A program made the position numbers and the translations under genes. From an uncultured Clostridium sp. (GTDB lineage Bacteria; Bacillota; Clostridia; Lachnospirales; Lachnospiraceae), in NCBI RefSeq assembly GCF_900547735.1, contig NZ_URHZ01000003.1, positions 1-64,000 of the forward strand: DNA of 64,000 nt. The letters run 5' to 3'. Shown in pieces: positions 1-8,018 of the stretch (positions within the stretch are counted from its first letter, which is position 1; every line of letters begins with the position of its first letter). The notes under the pieces were generated by a model. That model did not search any database. It worked only from the letters and a program-made list of their open reading frames with translations, and was not told the DNA's origin.

Positions 1-100
1 AGTGCCGATGAACTCCCAGGTTCCCTCCGGAATCTTTTTCTCCCTCCTTCCCCACAGACAGGTTATGGCCGGGACTGAAGACGCGTTTGGGTATCGCCAT
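1..100 (-). CDS. Partial coding region of unknown function, cut by the window edge
   Basis: An open frame runs off the left edge of the window, just downstream of the substrate-binding protein gene. The first ATG is at 100 (reads MAIPKRVFSPGHNL). The same frame stays open back to an ACG codon at 145, which follows an AAAGGA motif and would add 15 residues; a true ATG may have been lost there, or ACG may serve as a rare start. I do not recognise the product. Its position makes it the possible next gene of the importer operon. It could be a chance open frame, since only about 33 to 48 codons are visible. Confidence 0.3.
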   Translation of the reverse strand, partial: MAIPKRVFSPGHNLSVGKEGEKDSGGNLGVHRH

Positions 101-160
101 TCCCAGCCCCGGCCTGCGGCCGCTGATTTGTTCTATTGATTCCGTGGTGTCCTTTCGTTA

Positions 161-1186
161 TCACTGTAAAAATAACGTGCTCACATCCAGCGGTTCCTCT
201 ATCATGTCGGCTTCCAGCATGAAATCGGCTGTTTTCTGGAATCCTTCTCTGTCTTCGTCGCTGATTTCCATTGAGAAATCGTAGTATTCATACATTTCAC
301 GGGCCGCCTCTTCGTCCAGGTCCAGTTCCTGGGCCGCTATTTTAAGGGCCTCGTCCTGGTTTTCTGCGATGAATGCGGCTATTTTCTGCTGGGCCTCCAT
401 AAAGCGGTCGATGACATCCCTGTGCTGTTCGTAGAAGTCTGCCCTTACCGCTACGGCAATGATGGCTTTGATAAGGCCCTCGCCGTCGGTTACGAGATTG
501 TATCCCTGCTGATCCGCCTGATAAGCCGCAGCGCCTGCAACCAGAGCCGCGTCGACGCTGCCTCCATCCAGGCCTGCCTTGGCGTCGGGGATGGACATGT
601 TCACATAGTTGATATCGTCAATCGTCAGTCCTCCGGAAGCCAGGTAGGATACGAGAAGTTCATGCAGATTGGTTCCCGCAGGCCCCGCTACCGTCTTTCC
701 CTTCAGGCTCTCCGGCGTGCTTATGTCCTCATCTTTTGAATAGAGACGGAAGGCCTCGGGCGAGCGGCTGTACATGTTGAGAACCTTGATATCGGCCCCG
801 TTTGCGGCAGAGAGTACCACCGAGGTGGCACCCACCGCATAGAGAATCTGTACGTCGCCGGATGCCAGAGCCTGTGTCTGATCCGCGCCGGAATTAATCT
901 CCGCATACTCCACCGTGATTCCCATATCTTTAAAACTGTCGGCAAAAATAGTTTCATGCTTCTCAACGATGGTAGGAATATTGAGAGGGGACGTCACATA
1001 GGTGAGCACCAGTTTGTCAAGTCCCGAGTCTGCCTTCGCCGCCTGGCTTTCCTCCGATGAGCTCTGATTTGCCTGTGTGCCGGCCTGTGCCGTTTCCTTT
1101 GCGGAGCCGGAATCTGCTTTTGCGCAGCCGGCCAGCCCCATCGCTCCCATGCATACTGCAAGTCCTAATGCCATAAATCGTCTCAT
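161..1186 (-). CDS. ABC transporter substrate-binding lipoprotein, NitT/TauT (SsuA/THI5-like) family
   Basis: Extracytoplasmic solute receptor of a NitT/TauT-type importer. The N-terminus has a basic start, a hydrophobic stretch and a lipobox LAGC with the lipidated cysteine near residue 21, followed by a Ser/Ala/Gln-rich linker typical of Gram-positive lipoproteins. The body has the family pattern: a GADQTQALASGDVQ-like segment, then SLKGKTVAGPAGTNLHELL, then GSVDAALV. Length of 341 residues is normal. It lies 3 bases after the ATPase gene and is followed by a C-terminal acidic segment. The family covers taurine, sulfonate, nitrate, pyrimidine precursors and other small solutes, so the substrate is not fixed by sequence. 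The operon promoter and its dyad lie upstream of 3505. Confidence 0.9.
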   Translation of the reverse strand: MRRFMALGLAVCMGAMGLAGCAKADSGSAKETAQAGTQANQSSSEESQAAKADSGLDKLVLTYVTSPLNIPTIVEKHETIFADSFKDMGITVEYAEINSGADQTQALASGDVQILYAVGATSVVLSAANGADIKVLNMYSRSPEAFRLYSKDEDISTPESLKGKTVAGPAGTNLHELLVSYLASGGLTIDDINYVNMSIPDAKAGLDGGSVDAALVAGAAAYQADQQGYNLVTDGEGLIKAIIAVAVRADFYEQHRDVIDRFMEAQQKIAAFIAENQDEALKIAAQELDLDEEAAREMYEYYDFSMEISDEDREGFQKTADFMLEADMIEEPLDVSTLFLQ

Positions 1187-1189
1187 AAA

Positions 1190-1936
1190 TCAGTTTCCTC
1201 CTGTTTCTTCTGTGTTTAGGTTATTGATTGTGTTTAGGTTATTAATAATTTCTCTTTTCAGGGAAATAAATGAATCGTCTAAAAGGTTCCGTTCCCCTGC
1301 CGTTTCAGGGACCGTACACCGGGCCTTTACAAGTCCTTTTTCGATGATTACGATCTCGTCTCCCAGGATCAGGGCCTCATCGATGCTGTGGGTCACAAAC
1401 AGAATACTGCTCTTCTTATTTTTCTGGACCCGCAGAAGCTCTTTCTGCATCTGTTCCCTGGTAAAGTAGTCAAGGGCCGCAAAGGGCTCGTCCATCATAA
1501 TGAAGGACGGTTCATATGCGAGAGCCCTGGCAATCGCGGTCCTCTGCTGCATTCCTCCCGATAACTGGGCCGGATATGCCTTTTCAAATCCCGTAAGGCC
1601 GACCGAGGCGATGATGTCCGCCGTCTTTTTCCTGTCCTTTTCCTTCTTCGTAAGCCCAAACGTTATATTGTTCTGCACCGTAAGCCAGGGCATGAGCCTG
1701 GGTTCCTGAAAGACGAACGCCGTCCTGTGGGATTCCCCGTATCTTATCTCCCCCTGATCCGCCTCCTCCAGACCTCCTGTAAGGCGCAGAAGCGTCGTCT
1801 TTCCGCAGCCGCTCCGCCCCAGGATGACGGTAATCTTCTTTTCCGGTATTTTCAGGCTGACGCCGTTCAGGACCCGGACGGCCCTGTCTTCCACCAGATA
1901 TTGTTTATGTACGTCAATCAGTTCAATTCCAGCCAT
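1190..1936 (-). CDS. ABC transporter ATP-binding protein, SsuB/TauB type
   Basis: Cytoplasmic ATPase that powers the NitT/TauT-type importer. It shows the Walker A motif GRSGCGKTT, a Q-loop (FVFQEPRLMPW), the signature LSGGMQQR, Walker B FIMMDEP and the H-loop VTHSIDEA, all in the expected order for a single nucleotide-binding domain of about 250 residues. Two starts are possible: ATG at 1936 (chosen) and GTG at 1942; an AAAGGA motif sits upstream inside the end of the permease gene, with which it overlaps. The C-terminus ends in a short Asn-Asn-Leu-Asn-Thr duplication, also visible as a repeated DNA motif near 1214-1245. Translationally coupled to the permease. Confidence 0.93.
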   Translation of the reverse strand: MAGIELIDVHKQYLVEDRAVRVLNGVSLKIPEKKITVILGRSGCGKTTLLRLTGGLEEADQGEIRYGESHRTAFVFQEPRLMPWLTVQNNITFGLTKKEKDRKKTADIIASVGLTGFEKAYPAQLSGGMQQRTAIARALAYEPSFIMMDEPFAALDYFTREQMQKELLRVQKNKKSSILFVTHSIDEALILGDEIVIIEKGLVKARCTVPETAGERNLLDDSFISLKREIINNLNTINNLNTEETGGN

Positions 1937-2693
1937 TGTCACAGGATCCTTTCAAAAATTTACTGATTACAAGGGCAAAAAGCCGATCGGTCACATACCC
2001 CACCGCCCCGATCACCAGAATTCCCACAATCACCTTGTCCGTCCTGGACATCTGCTGGGCAAACAGGATCATATGCCCCAGCCCGGTGGAAGCCGCAACC
2101 ATCTCCGCTCCGATAATGGCCCGCCAGCTATAGCCCAGGCCGACCCGCATGCCGACCAGAATATCGGCCGAAGCATGGGGAAGCACGATCCTCATAAATT
2201 TGCGTCCCCGGGAATAACCAAACATATCCCCGACCTCCAGGAGTTTCCTGTCACACCCGGTAAATCCCTTGACAATGCTTAAATACATCGGGAAAAAGGA
2301 GGCCAGTACGATAATAACGGTCTTCGTAGTTTCCCCGATTCCGCACCAGAGAATCAAAAGCGGTATCATGCTGAGCGGCGGCACATTGCGGAAAAACTGC
2401 ACAATATACTCATAATACCTGCCGGAACCCGGCAGCATCGCCCGCACCATCCCAAGTAAAAAAGCCAGCAGAAATGCAATAGAAAAGCCCTTCATAACAC
2501 GGATAAAACTGATCGCAATGTCCTCCCGCAGTTCCCCGTTTAAAAGCATCTTATAAAAGCTCTGCAATACCCTGGAAGGCGGAGGAAGCACGTAAGAGCT
2601 AAGCAGCCCTGTCCTGCACACGGCATCCCAGAGGAGCAGGACCGCTAAAATCCCCGCCGCCGCGGCCAGTGCATTTTTCGCCTTATCTTTCAT
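1923..2693 (-). CDS. ABC transporter permease, SsuC/TauC type
   Basis: Integral membrane subunit of the importer, with about six hydrophobic segments and the binding-protein-dependent transport EAA-type loop (around GCDRKLLEVGDMFGYSRG ... VLPHASADILVGMR). About 256 residues, normal for the family. The ATG at 2693 is preferred because AGAGGAGA precedes it by about nine bases; a GTG at 2702 overlaps the stop codon of the upstream gene (GTGA) and is the alternative. Encoded between the cysteine-rich protein and the ATPase with overlaps at both ends, so the genes form one tightly coupled operon. Confidence 0.92.
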   Translation of the reverse strand: MKDKAKNALAAAAGILAVLLLWDAVCRTGLLSSYVLPPPSRVLQSFYKMLLNGELREDIAISFIRVMKGFSIAFLLAFLLGMVRAMLPGSGRYYEYIVQFFRNVPPLSMIPLLILWCGIGETTKTVIIVLASFFPMYLSIVKGFTGCDRKLLEVGDMFGYSRGRKFMRIVLPHASADILVGMRVGLGYSWRAIIGAEMVAASTGLGHMILFAQQMSRTDKVIVGILVIGAVGYVTDRLFALVISKFLKGSCDNGWN

Positions 2694-2698
2694 GCATT

Positions 2699-3460
2699 TC
2701 ACTCTCCTCTTGAAATCTCCGTATCCTCTTTTATATGTTCTTTTACATCTTCTTTCACATCTTTTTTTATATCTTCTACATCTTCTCTCATATCTTCTTT
2801 TTCACGCACTTTTCTTACCACGCCGTCCCCGTTGTGGCATCCCCTGTCACAATACAACATCTCCACGAGGGCAGTTTCCCCGCCGCCCGGGCGTTCCATA
2901 TAATTCTCTATGATTTCCTTTCCCGTCAGGCTTTCAACGTTTCCCTCCAAACCGCTGAAAAATCCGAGCGGGATCGGACTTGCCTCCGGCAGCCGTCCTT
3001 CGGGCCGTTCTCCCATCTCCTCAAGAAATTCATTCCAAGTTACAAAACGTGTATGTTTAAGCCCCAGGAAATTTCCCATGTCCGCAAGAGAACGGCATGG
3101 AGTCGTAATAATCTTTTCTCCATCTCCAAACTCTTCACGGCCGCTGATTTCCCTGGCACAGTGAATCAGGATAGGCTCAATATCCGCCACCTTCACCCCT
3201 GTCTCTCCGCCCATTTTCTCCCCCTGCCTCCGCTTGCTCTGCGCTTCCCTTACCAGCCCGCAGGCCATCGGGCAGCGCGCGTCGGCTATCGTTACTTCGC
3301 TCACTTCCACAAGCCTTTTATACTTCTCTCTCACAATACTCCCCCAGTCCGTTGCGCACCTCACCCGGACCAGTCCCCTCCGTTCCAGAAAACGTTCCAG
3401 CACAGTCTCCTCATACATGCTCTCCGTCACCGGGTTAATCCAAATATACGCCAAACTCAT
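2699..3460 (-). CDS. Cysteine-rich protein with a weak Fe-hydrogenase-like C-terminal motif, first gene of the importer operon
   Basis: Function unknown. Cysteines occur in separated clusters: ADARCPMACG, LIHCARE, TTPCRSLADMG and LYCDRGCHNGDG. The last two resemble, loosely, the L2 (MPCTAKK) and L3 (EVMACPGGCINGGG) motifs of [FeFe]-hydrogenase large subunits, so an iron-sulfur-binding role is a possible inference, not a demonstrated one. The C-terminus is a highly charged tail of four-residue repeats (DVKE/DVKK-like) encoded by a 12-base periodic DNA. The start at 3460 (MSLAYIWINP) is preferred; a GTG at 3505 would add a charged KEREREEERR extension. It overlaps the permease start and is transcribed from the promoter at 3548-3576, so it should be coexpressed with the importer. 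Confidence 0.6.
   Translation of the reverse strand: MSLAYIWINPVTESMYEETVLERFLERRGLVRVRCATDWGSIVREKYKRLVEVSEVTIADARCPMACGLVREAQSKRRQGEKMGGETGVKVADIEPILIHCAREISGREEFGDGEKIITTPCRSLADMGNFLGLKHTRFVTWNEFLEEMGERPEGRLPEASPIPLGFFSGLEGNVESLTGKEIIENYMERPGGGETALVEMLYCDRGCHNGDGVVRKVREKEDMREDVEDIKKDVKEDVKEHIKEDTEISRGE
2720..2800 (-). repeat. 12-base periodic low-complexity tract encoding a charged tail
   Basis: The coding strand repeats units like GATGTxAAAGAA, giving four-residue repeats of Asp-Val/Ile-Lys-Glu/Lys at the C-terminus of the cysteine-rich protein. Such a tract is prone to slippage and so to length variation between strains. Confidence 0.7.
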
Positions 3461-3520
3461 CCTCCTTTCCTCTTCTCTTTCGCGCTCTTTTACTTTCTCC
3501 TGCACCGTACTCCGCGCAAA

Positions 3521-3544
3521 AGTTAGTTCATGCTAACTAACTTG
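3521..3544 (-). promoter_or_regulatory. Inverted repeat, candidate DtxR-family (iron or manganese) operator
   Basis: The plus strand reads AGTTAG-TTCATG-CTAACT with further symmetry (GTTAG ... CTAAC) around it. It lies immediately downstream of the -10 element at 3548-3553, over the expected transcription start, an ideal place for a repressor. The half-sites TTAG/CTAA match the published DtxR/IdeR-type consensus TTAGGTTAGCCTAACCTAA apart from one missing base and central changes. Assignment to a DtxR-type regulator is inference; no such regulator is encoded in the window. Confidence 0.55.
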
Positions 3545-3547
3545 TAA

Positions 3548-3576
3548 AGCATATCAAAGGACTGTTAAAAAGTCAA
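3548..3576 (-). promoter_or_regulatory. Sigma-A-type promoter of the importer operon
   Basis: On the minus strand: -35 TTGACT (3571-3576), 17-base spacer, -10 TATGCT (3548-3553). It directs transcription into the cysteine-rich gene and importer genes. The rest of the region from 3577 to 3944 is a pyrimidine-rich stretch in which I see no gene. Confidence 0.75.
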
Positions 3577-3944
3577 CAATATATTTTTCTTCCCCTGCAG
3601 CCTCCTCCCGCCGCAGTCCCTTAAAAATCTCTCCTTCAAACTTAAGCTTCTCCACACTCTTTCTGGTTCCTGCATTTTCCTGTATTCTCCCATATCAAAA
3701 TCCACCCCCGTCTGAAACCGACCCTCTGCTTTTATTCCACCATTTCACTCATCTTCCATAATTTCACAGTATCCACCTGCCGCCCCTCTGTGCTATCATA
3801 AAGTATTCCTTCCTCAAGTTTTTCTTCCCAGGTATTCCTTCCCCTCACAACACCTCAACCGGGACAGAAAGCTCCCCCCTTCCCCCTTTACTTCCCCCTG
3901 AACCTGTGCTAAACTCTATACAGCATTATAAGGGGGACTAATAA

Positions 3945-4859
3945 ATGGATATCAATTATGAATTATATAAGGTTTTTTACCACGTTGCTTCCACTCTCAG
4001 CTTTTCGGAAGCCTCAAAGCAGCTCTTCATCTCTCAGTCTGCGGTCAGCCAGTCCATCAAGGTTTTGGAAAAGAAACTGAACCAGACGCTTTTTATCAGA
4101 AGCACAAAGCGTGTCCAGCTGACACCCGAGGGTGAGATCCTGTTAAAACATATAGAACCTGCGATGAATCTGATTAAAAAAGGGGAAACCCAGCTTCTGG
4201 AAGCAAACACCCTGAACGGCGGACAGCTCCGTATCGGCGCCAGCGACACAATCTGCCGCTATTTTCTGGTACCGTTTTTAAATGAATTTCACAAAATGTA
4301 TCCAAATATCCATATCAAGGTCACAAACCGCACCTCCATTGAATGCGCCCGTCTCCTTGAAAACGGACAGGTAGATTTCATTATCACCAATTACCCGAAC
4401 TCCGGTCTGTCCAACACGCAGAATATTCAGGTCATCCATGAATTTTCAGACGTGTTTGTGGCAAATGAGGACTACTTCCCGCTGAAAGACAGAATTATCA
4501 CGCTGAAAGAGCTTCAGTCCTATCCCATTCTGATGCTGGATCGAAAAAGTACCACCAGTGAATTTCTCCACAGCATGTTCCAGAAGCATCAGCTTGATCT
4601 CGTTCCCGAGATAGAGCTCAGCAGCAACGACCTGCTCATCGATCTGGCTAAAATCGGGCTTGGAATTGCCTTTGTTCCCGATTTCTGCATTCCACAGCAG
4701 GATGACAATTTCTTTATCTTGAACCTGGAGGAAATCCTCCCCGTACGGCAGCTCGTTGTCGTGCATAATGAGACGCTGCCTATTTCCCAGGCCGCCAGGC
4801 AGTTTATCGAACTGCTGGAAGAGCATGCGGACGCAGACAAAGAAAAACCGATTGAGTAA
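3945..4859 (+). CDS. LysR-family transcriptional regulator
   Basis: DNA-binding regulator of 304 residues. The N-terminal winged helix-turn-helix is clear (FSEASKQLFISQSAVSQSIK, followed by LEKKLNQTLFIRSTKRVQLTPEG), then a linker helix and a periplasmic-binding-protein-like effector domain starting near LRIGASDTICRYFLVPFL. The start ATG follows AAGGGGGAC at good spacing. It is transcribed alone on the plus strand, divergently from the importer operon about 440 bases away and convergent with the helicase gene. Target and co-inducer are unknown; regulation of the importer operon is possible but not shown. Confidence 0.93.
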   Translation: MDINYELYKVFYHVASTLSFSEASKQLFISQSAVSQSIKVLEKKLNQTLFIRSTKRVQLTPEGEILLKHIEPAMNLIKKGETQLLEANTLNGGQLRIGASDTICRYFLVPFLNEFHKMYPNIHIKVTNRTSIECARLLENGQVDFIITNYPNSGLSNTQNIQVIHEFSDVFVANEDYFPLKDRIITLKELQSYPILMLDRKSTTSEFLHSMFQKHQLDLVPEIELSSNDLLIDLAKIGLGIAFVPDFCIPQQDDNFFILNLEEILPVRQLVVVHNETLPISQAARQFIELLEEHADADKEKPIE

Positions 4860-4886
4860 TCACTTAACCCAATCGGCTTTTTTCTG
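4846..4886. terminator. Bidirectional Rho-independent terminator
   Basis: CCGATTG (4848-4854) pairs with CAATCGG (4870-4876), flanked by AAAAA on the left and TTTTTT on the right, so it can stop both the LysR gene and the convergent helicase gene. The left arm lies inside the last codons of the LysR gene. Confidence 0.8.
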
Positions 4887-4947
4887 ACGCACCTCCGCCG
4901 CCGGCCTGCTGCTTAGCAGACGCTTTGTGCAGAGCCGGTTTTCCCAT

Positions 4948-7533
4948 TCATTGGCGGGACCAGAATTCCTCCAGTTTTTTTCTGACCGTTCGAAGCGTCA
5001 CCCTGCTGCAGTCGCTCCATTCCCTGGGAAACAGTTCCCGGTAGTCATTCCTCAGGAACCTGTCGTCCAGAAGCAGGATAATTCCCTTATCGGCTACCGT
5101 CCGGATCACGCGGCCCGCCGCCTGCATGACTTTATTCATGCCCGGATACTGATAGGAGAAGGCAAATCCTTCCTGTTCCTCCTCATCAAAATACCCTTTT
5201 AATATCTCCTGCTCCGTACATACCATTGGAAGTCCCGTCCCGACAATGACTGCCCCGATCAATCTCTCTTCTTTCAGATCAATTCCTTCGGAAAACAGGC
5301 CTCCCATGACACAGCACGCCACCAGGGAATGATCCCGTTCTTTCTCAAATTCCTTTAAAAAATCCTCACGCTCCGAATCGCTCATCCTGCTTCCCTGTAC
5401 CAGCCACTCAATCCCGTCTTCCATTAGTTTGTCCGATGATGTCGATTGGTCCGGCTCATCCGTCTGTTCCGAAATTAAGACGGCTTCCTGTTCGCCCGCA
5501 TCCTGTGTCTCCTCCACTTCGGATCCTTTTTCCGTATCAAAAACGGATTGCTCCACCTGGACAAAATCCGCAAAATCCAAGGATTTCCATCCGTTTTCCA
5601 CCGTTAATCCGGCTTCCGCCATCAATTCATCGTCTCCGTCCGGACGCAGGATCCGTCCGCTGTCCACCAGCTCCAGGACACGGTTCATATATTGGTAGGA
5701 TGGAAAAAACACGATATAGTTTCCCTTCTTCACTTCCGCCGCCTGGCGGATATAATCCAGTATCTTTTTGTATTCGGCCCGGTTTCTCCTCGTATAGCGG
5801 CTCGTCACATCGGTAGCCGCCAGCAGAAGGCGGTTCTCCTGCGGAAACGGCGAATTGACGTAAACCGTATAGTCTTCCTCATCATTGCTTAAAAGCTGTC
5901 TGTAATATTTGATGGGAAGGAGGGTTGCCGAGAAAAACACCGTGCTGTTTCCCTGTGCAAGGCATTCTCCGATATGGACGATGGGATTTACACAGAGCAG
6001 TTTGATCATAAAGTTCCCGTACTCCGTCAGTTCCGTATAAATACGGTAATGCTCGTCCACCCTCTCATAAATATTGAGGAAGTTTCTCACGCAAAAATAG
6101 AAATCCAGCAGCTCCTCCCGCCCGTCATTCCCCTTATAGTCGTCCATAAACTTTTCCAGTACCGAGAACAGGGAGGTCAGCGCCGTCACCAGATGATCCG
6201 CATCGGGCAGAATTTGCCAGCCCTCACTGTCGCGTTTCATCTCAAGCAGAATTTTATTGACGCGCTCCAACTGCTTTGTAAGGCCGGCGGACCTCTCCTT
6301 CACAAGGCGCTTTGCCGCCAGCACGTCTTCCTTTATCAGAGCGGCGCTGTACATCTCCCGCGCCCTCGGCACCAGGTTATGGGCCTCGTCAATCAGAAAA
6401 ATATATTCCCCCTTGGCCCCGTCTGCAAAGTAACGTTTGAGCCGCACATCGGGATCAAAAACGTAATTGTAATCACAGATGATGCCGTCCACAAAACTGC
6501 TGATATCGAGACAGAATTCAAAGGGGCAGACCTGAAATTTTTCCGCATACCGTAGTATCACGTCTCTCGTTATCCCGAATTCCTTGTGGACGATCTCGTA
6601 AACCGCATCATTCACCCTGTCAAAATGGCCTTTTGCATAAGGACAGGCATCCGGGTTGCATTCCGGTTTGTCCAGAAAACAGAGCTTATCCTTGGCCGTT
6701 ATGGTGACGGAACGGAAATAAAGGCCGCGCTCCCTCAAAATGGCAAAGGCCTCCTCCGCCACCCCTCTCGTGATTGTCTTGGCCGTCAGGTAAAAAAGCT
6801 TATCTCCGTGGCCCTCACCAATTGCTTTTAAGCTGGGGAATACGGTGGAAAGCGTCTTTCCAATTCCGGTCGGAGCCTGGATAAAGAGTTTCCGCCTTCT
6901 CGCTTCGGTCCTGTACACGCTGACCGCCAGCTCCCTCTGCCCTTCCCTGTAGGGAAACGGAAATTCCAGCTCTTTCAGGGATTCATCGCGGCGTTCCGCA
7001 TTGTGGTGCAGATATCTGGCCCATTTGACATACTCGTGAATCAGACCCATAAACCATTCCTTCAGTTCCTCCGTGGTCTTAATCACCTGGAACCGTTTGA
7101 TCTCTTCGGTATCCAGATTACAGTACGTCACCTGTATCGTCAGCTCGTCCAGGTTCTCCTCCGAACCGTAAAAATAGCCGTAACACATGGCCTGGGCCAG
7201 ATGGATTTCCACCGCCTCTTCCAGCTCTCCAATATCCATGTAAACGCCCTTTATCTCATCGATCGTCGCGCGGTTTCCCTCCCGGATAATGCCGTCGGCT
7301 CTTCCTTCTACCAGAATTTCAAAGCCGTCCTCCTCCACGGTGCACTTTAACACCACCTCGGACTGATAACCGGAGCCCATCTTTTTCTGGATCTTCCGGT
7401 GGATGCGGCCTCCCGCCAGCATGGCCTCTTTCTGGTCAATTGCGGTCCTTCTGTTATCTATATCGCCGGAGCGCAGGACAAATTCCACCAGGTTCCGCAC
7501 AGAAACCCGTATCTGTTTCCCTTTCATCTCCAT
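4948..7533 (-). CDS. DinG/XPD-type DNA helicase with N-terminal PD-(D/E)XK nuclease-like domain
   Basis: An 861-residue superfamily 2 helicase. Residues about 1-130 look like a RecB/Cas4-type nuclease domain (EGRADGII followed by ATIDEIKG, the D ... E-x-K pattern). The helicase core follows: Walker A QAPTGIGKT near residue 220, a set of cysteines between Walker A and the DEAH box (CFLDKPECNPDACPYAKG and CPFEFCLD) consistent with the XPD/DinG 4Fe-4S domain, DEAH box IFLIDEAHN, and C-terminal motifs GGLFSEGIDL and QAAGRVIRT. An acidic insert lies around residue 650-700. Likely acts in DNA repair or processing of branched or R-loop DNA; the precise role is inferred. It stands alone between two terminators. 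Confidence 0.88.
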   Translation of the reverse strand: MEMKGKQIRVSVRNLVEFVLRSGDIDNRRTAIDQKEAMLAGGRIHRKIQKKMGSGYQSEVVLKCTVEEDGFEILVEGRADGIIREGNRATIDEIKGVYMDIGELEEAVEIHLAQAMCYGYFYGSEENLDELTIQVTYCNLDTEEIKRFQVIKTTEELKEWFMGLIHEYVKWARYLHHNAERRDESLKELEFPFPYREGQRELAVSVYRTEARRRKLFIQAPTGIGKTLSTVFPSLKAIGEGHGDKLFYLTAKTITRGVAEEAFAILRERGLYFRSVTITAKDKLCFLDKPECNPDACPYAKGHFDRVNDAVYEIVHKEFGITRDVILRYAEKFQVCPFEFCLDISSFVDGIICDYNYVFDPDVRLKRYFADGAKGEYIFLIDEAHNLVPRAREMYSAALIKEDVLAAKRLVKERSAGLTKQLERVNKILLEMKRDSEGWQILPDADHLVTALTSLFSVLEKFMDDYKGNDGREELLDFYFCVRNFLNIYERVDEHYRIYTELTEYGNFMIKLLCVNPIVHIGECLAQGNSTVFFSATLLPIKYYRQLLSNDEEDYTVYVNSPFPQENRLLLAATDVTSRYTRRNRAEYKKILDYIRQAAEVKKGNYIVFFPSYQYMNRVLELVDSGRILRPDGDDELMAEAGLTVENGWKSLDFADFVQVEQSVFDTEKGSEVEETQDAGEQEAVLISEQTDEPDQSTSSDKLMEDGIEWLVQGSRMSDSEREDFLKEFEKERDHSLVACCVMGGLFSEGIDLKEERLIGAVIVGTGLPMVCTEQEILKGYFDEEEQEGFAFSYQYPGMNKVMQAAGRVIRTVADKGIILLLDDRFLRNDYRELFPREWSDCSRVTLRTVRKKLEEFWSRQ

Positions 7534-7642
7534 CTGTCCTTCTCCCTCCCGACTGCGTCAATACAAAATCATACCTCTGCGCGGCATGAGCATCCTCGCG
7601 GAGCATTTTTGATTCATAGGACGTAATTTCCCGTAAATCAAG

Positions 7643-7671
7643 AAAAAGAGACTGCAGTCTCCTGCAATCCC
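7643..7671 (-). terminator. Rho-independent terminator of the HPr-like gene
   Basis: On the minus strand a 10-base stem (GGGATTGCAG / CTGCAGTCTC with two wobble pairs, GAGA loop) is followed by TTTTT. Confidence 0.75.
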
Positions 7672-7698
7672 TTTTCTCAAATTGTATGCAAAAATCAA

Positions 7699-7941
7699 TT
7701 AAGCAGCTGTGACGGCTTTTACCGCCGTCCTATCAAGAAATGCTTCAAAATCTTTATTCTCTCCGTCATATTCTACTGTCAGTACTCTCGTCATATCAAG
7801 GCTCATTACGCCCAAAAGAGATTTGGCGTCAATCACGACGCGGTTATAAAATACATCAATATCGAAATCGCATTTCGTTGCAGCTGCTACAAAATTTTTT
7901 GCATCTTCTACAGTTCCTAACATAATTCTTCTCTGTTTCAT
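7699..7941 (-). CDS. HPr-family protein lacking the phosphorylated histidine (Crh-like)
   Basis: An 80-residue protein with the HPr fold signature around AKSLLGVMSLDMTR, which matches the KSIMGVMSLG segment of HPr; Ser41 aligns with regulatory Ser46. The GLHARPA segment that carries phospho-His15 in true HPr is replaced by TVEDAKNF with no histidine, so the protein cannot act as a PTS phosphocarrier in the usual way. By analogy with Bacillus Crh it may be a regulator phosphorylated on serine by HPr kinase, but this is inference. The ATG at 7941 is chosen because AAAGGAG precedes it by eight bases; a TTG at 7947 is possible. Monocistronic, with its own promoter and terminator. Confidence 0.75.
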   Translation of the reverse strand: MKQRRIMLGTVEDAKNFVAAATKCDFDIDVFYNRVVIDAKSLLGVMSLDMTRVLTVEYDGENKDFEAFLDRTAVKAVTAA

Positions 7942-7989
7942 AATCAAAACTCCTTTAACTGGTGCAACTTATTGCTGATTCAATTAATA

Positions 7990-8018
7990 CTTATAGCATC
8001 AATCGCGAATTTTGTCAA
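7990..8018 (-). promoter_or_regulatory. Strong sigma-A-type promoter of the HPr-like gene
   Basis: Minus strand: -35 TTGACA (8013-8018), 17-base spacer, -10 TATAAG (7990-7995). The remainder of the gap up to 8350 is AT-rich and shows no gene. Confidence 0.8.
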
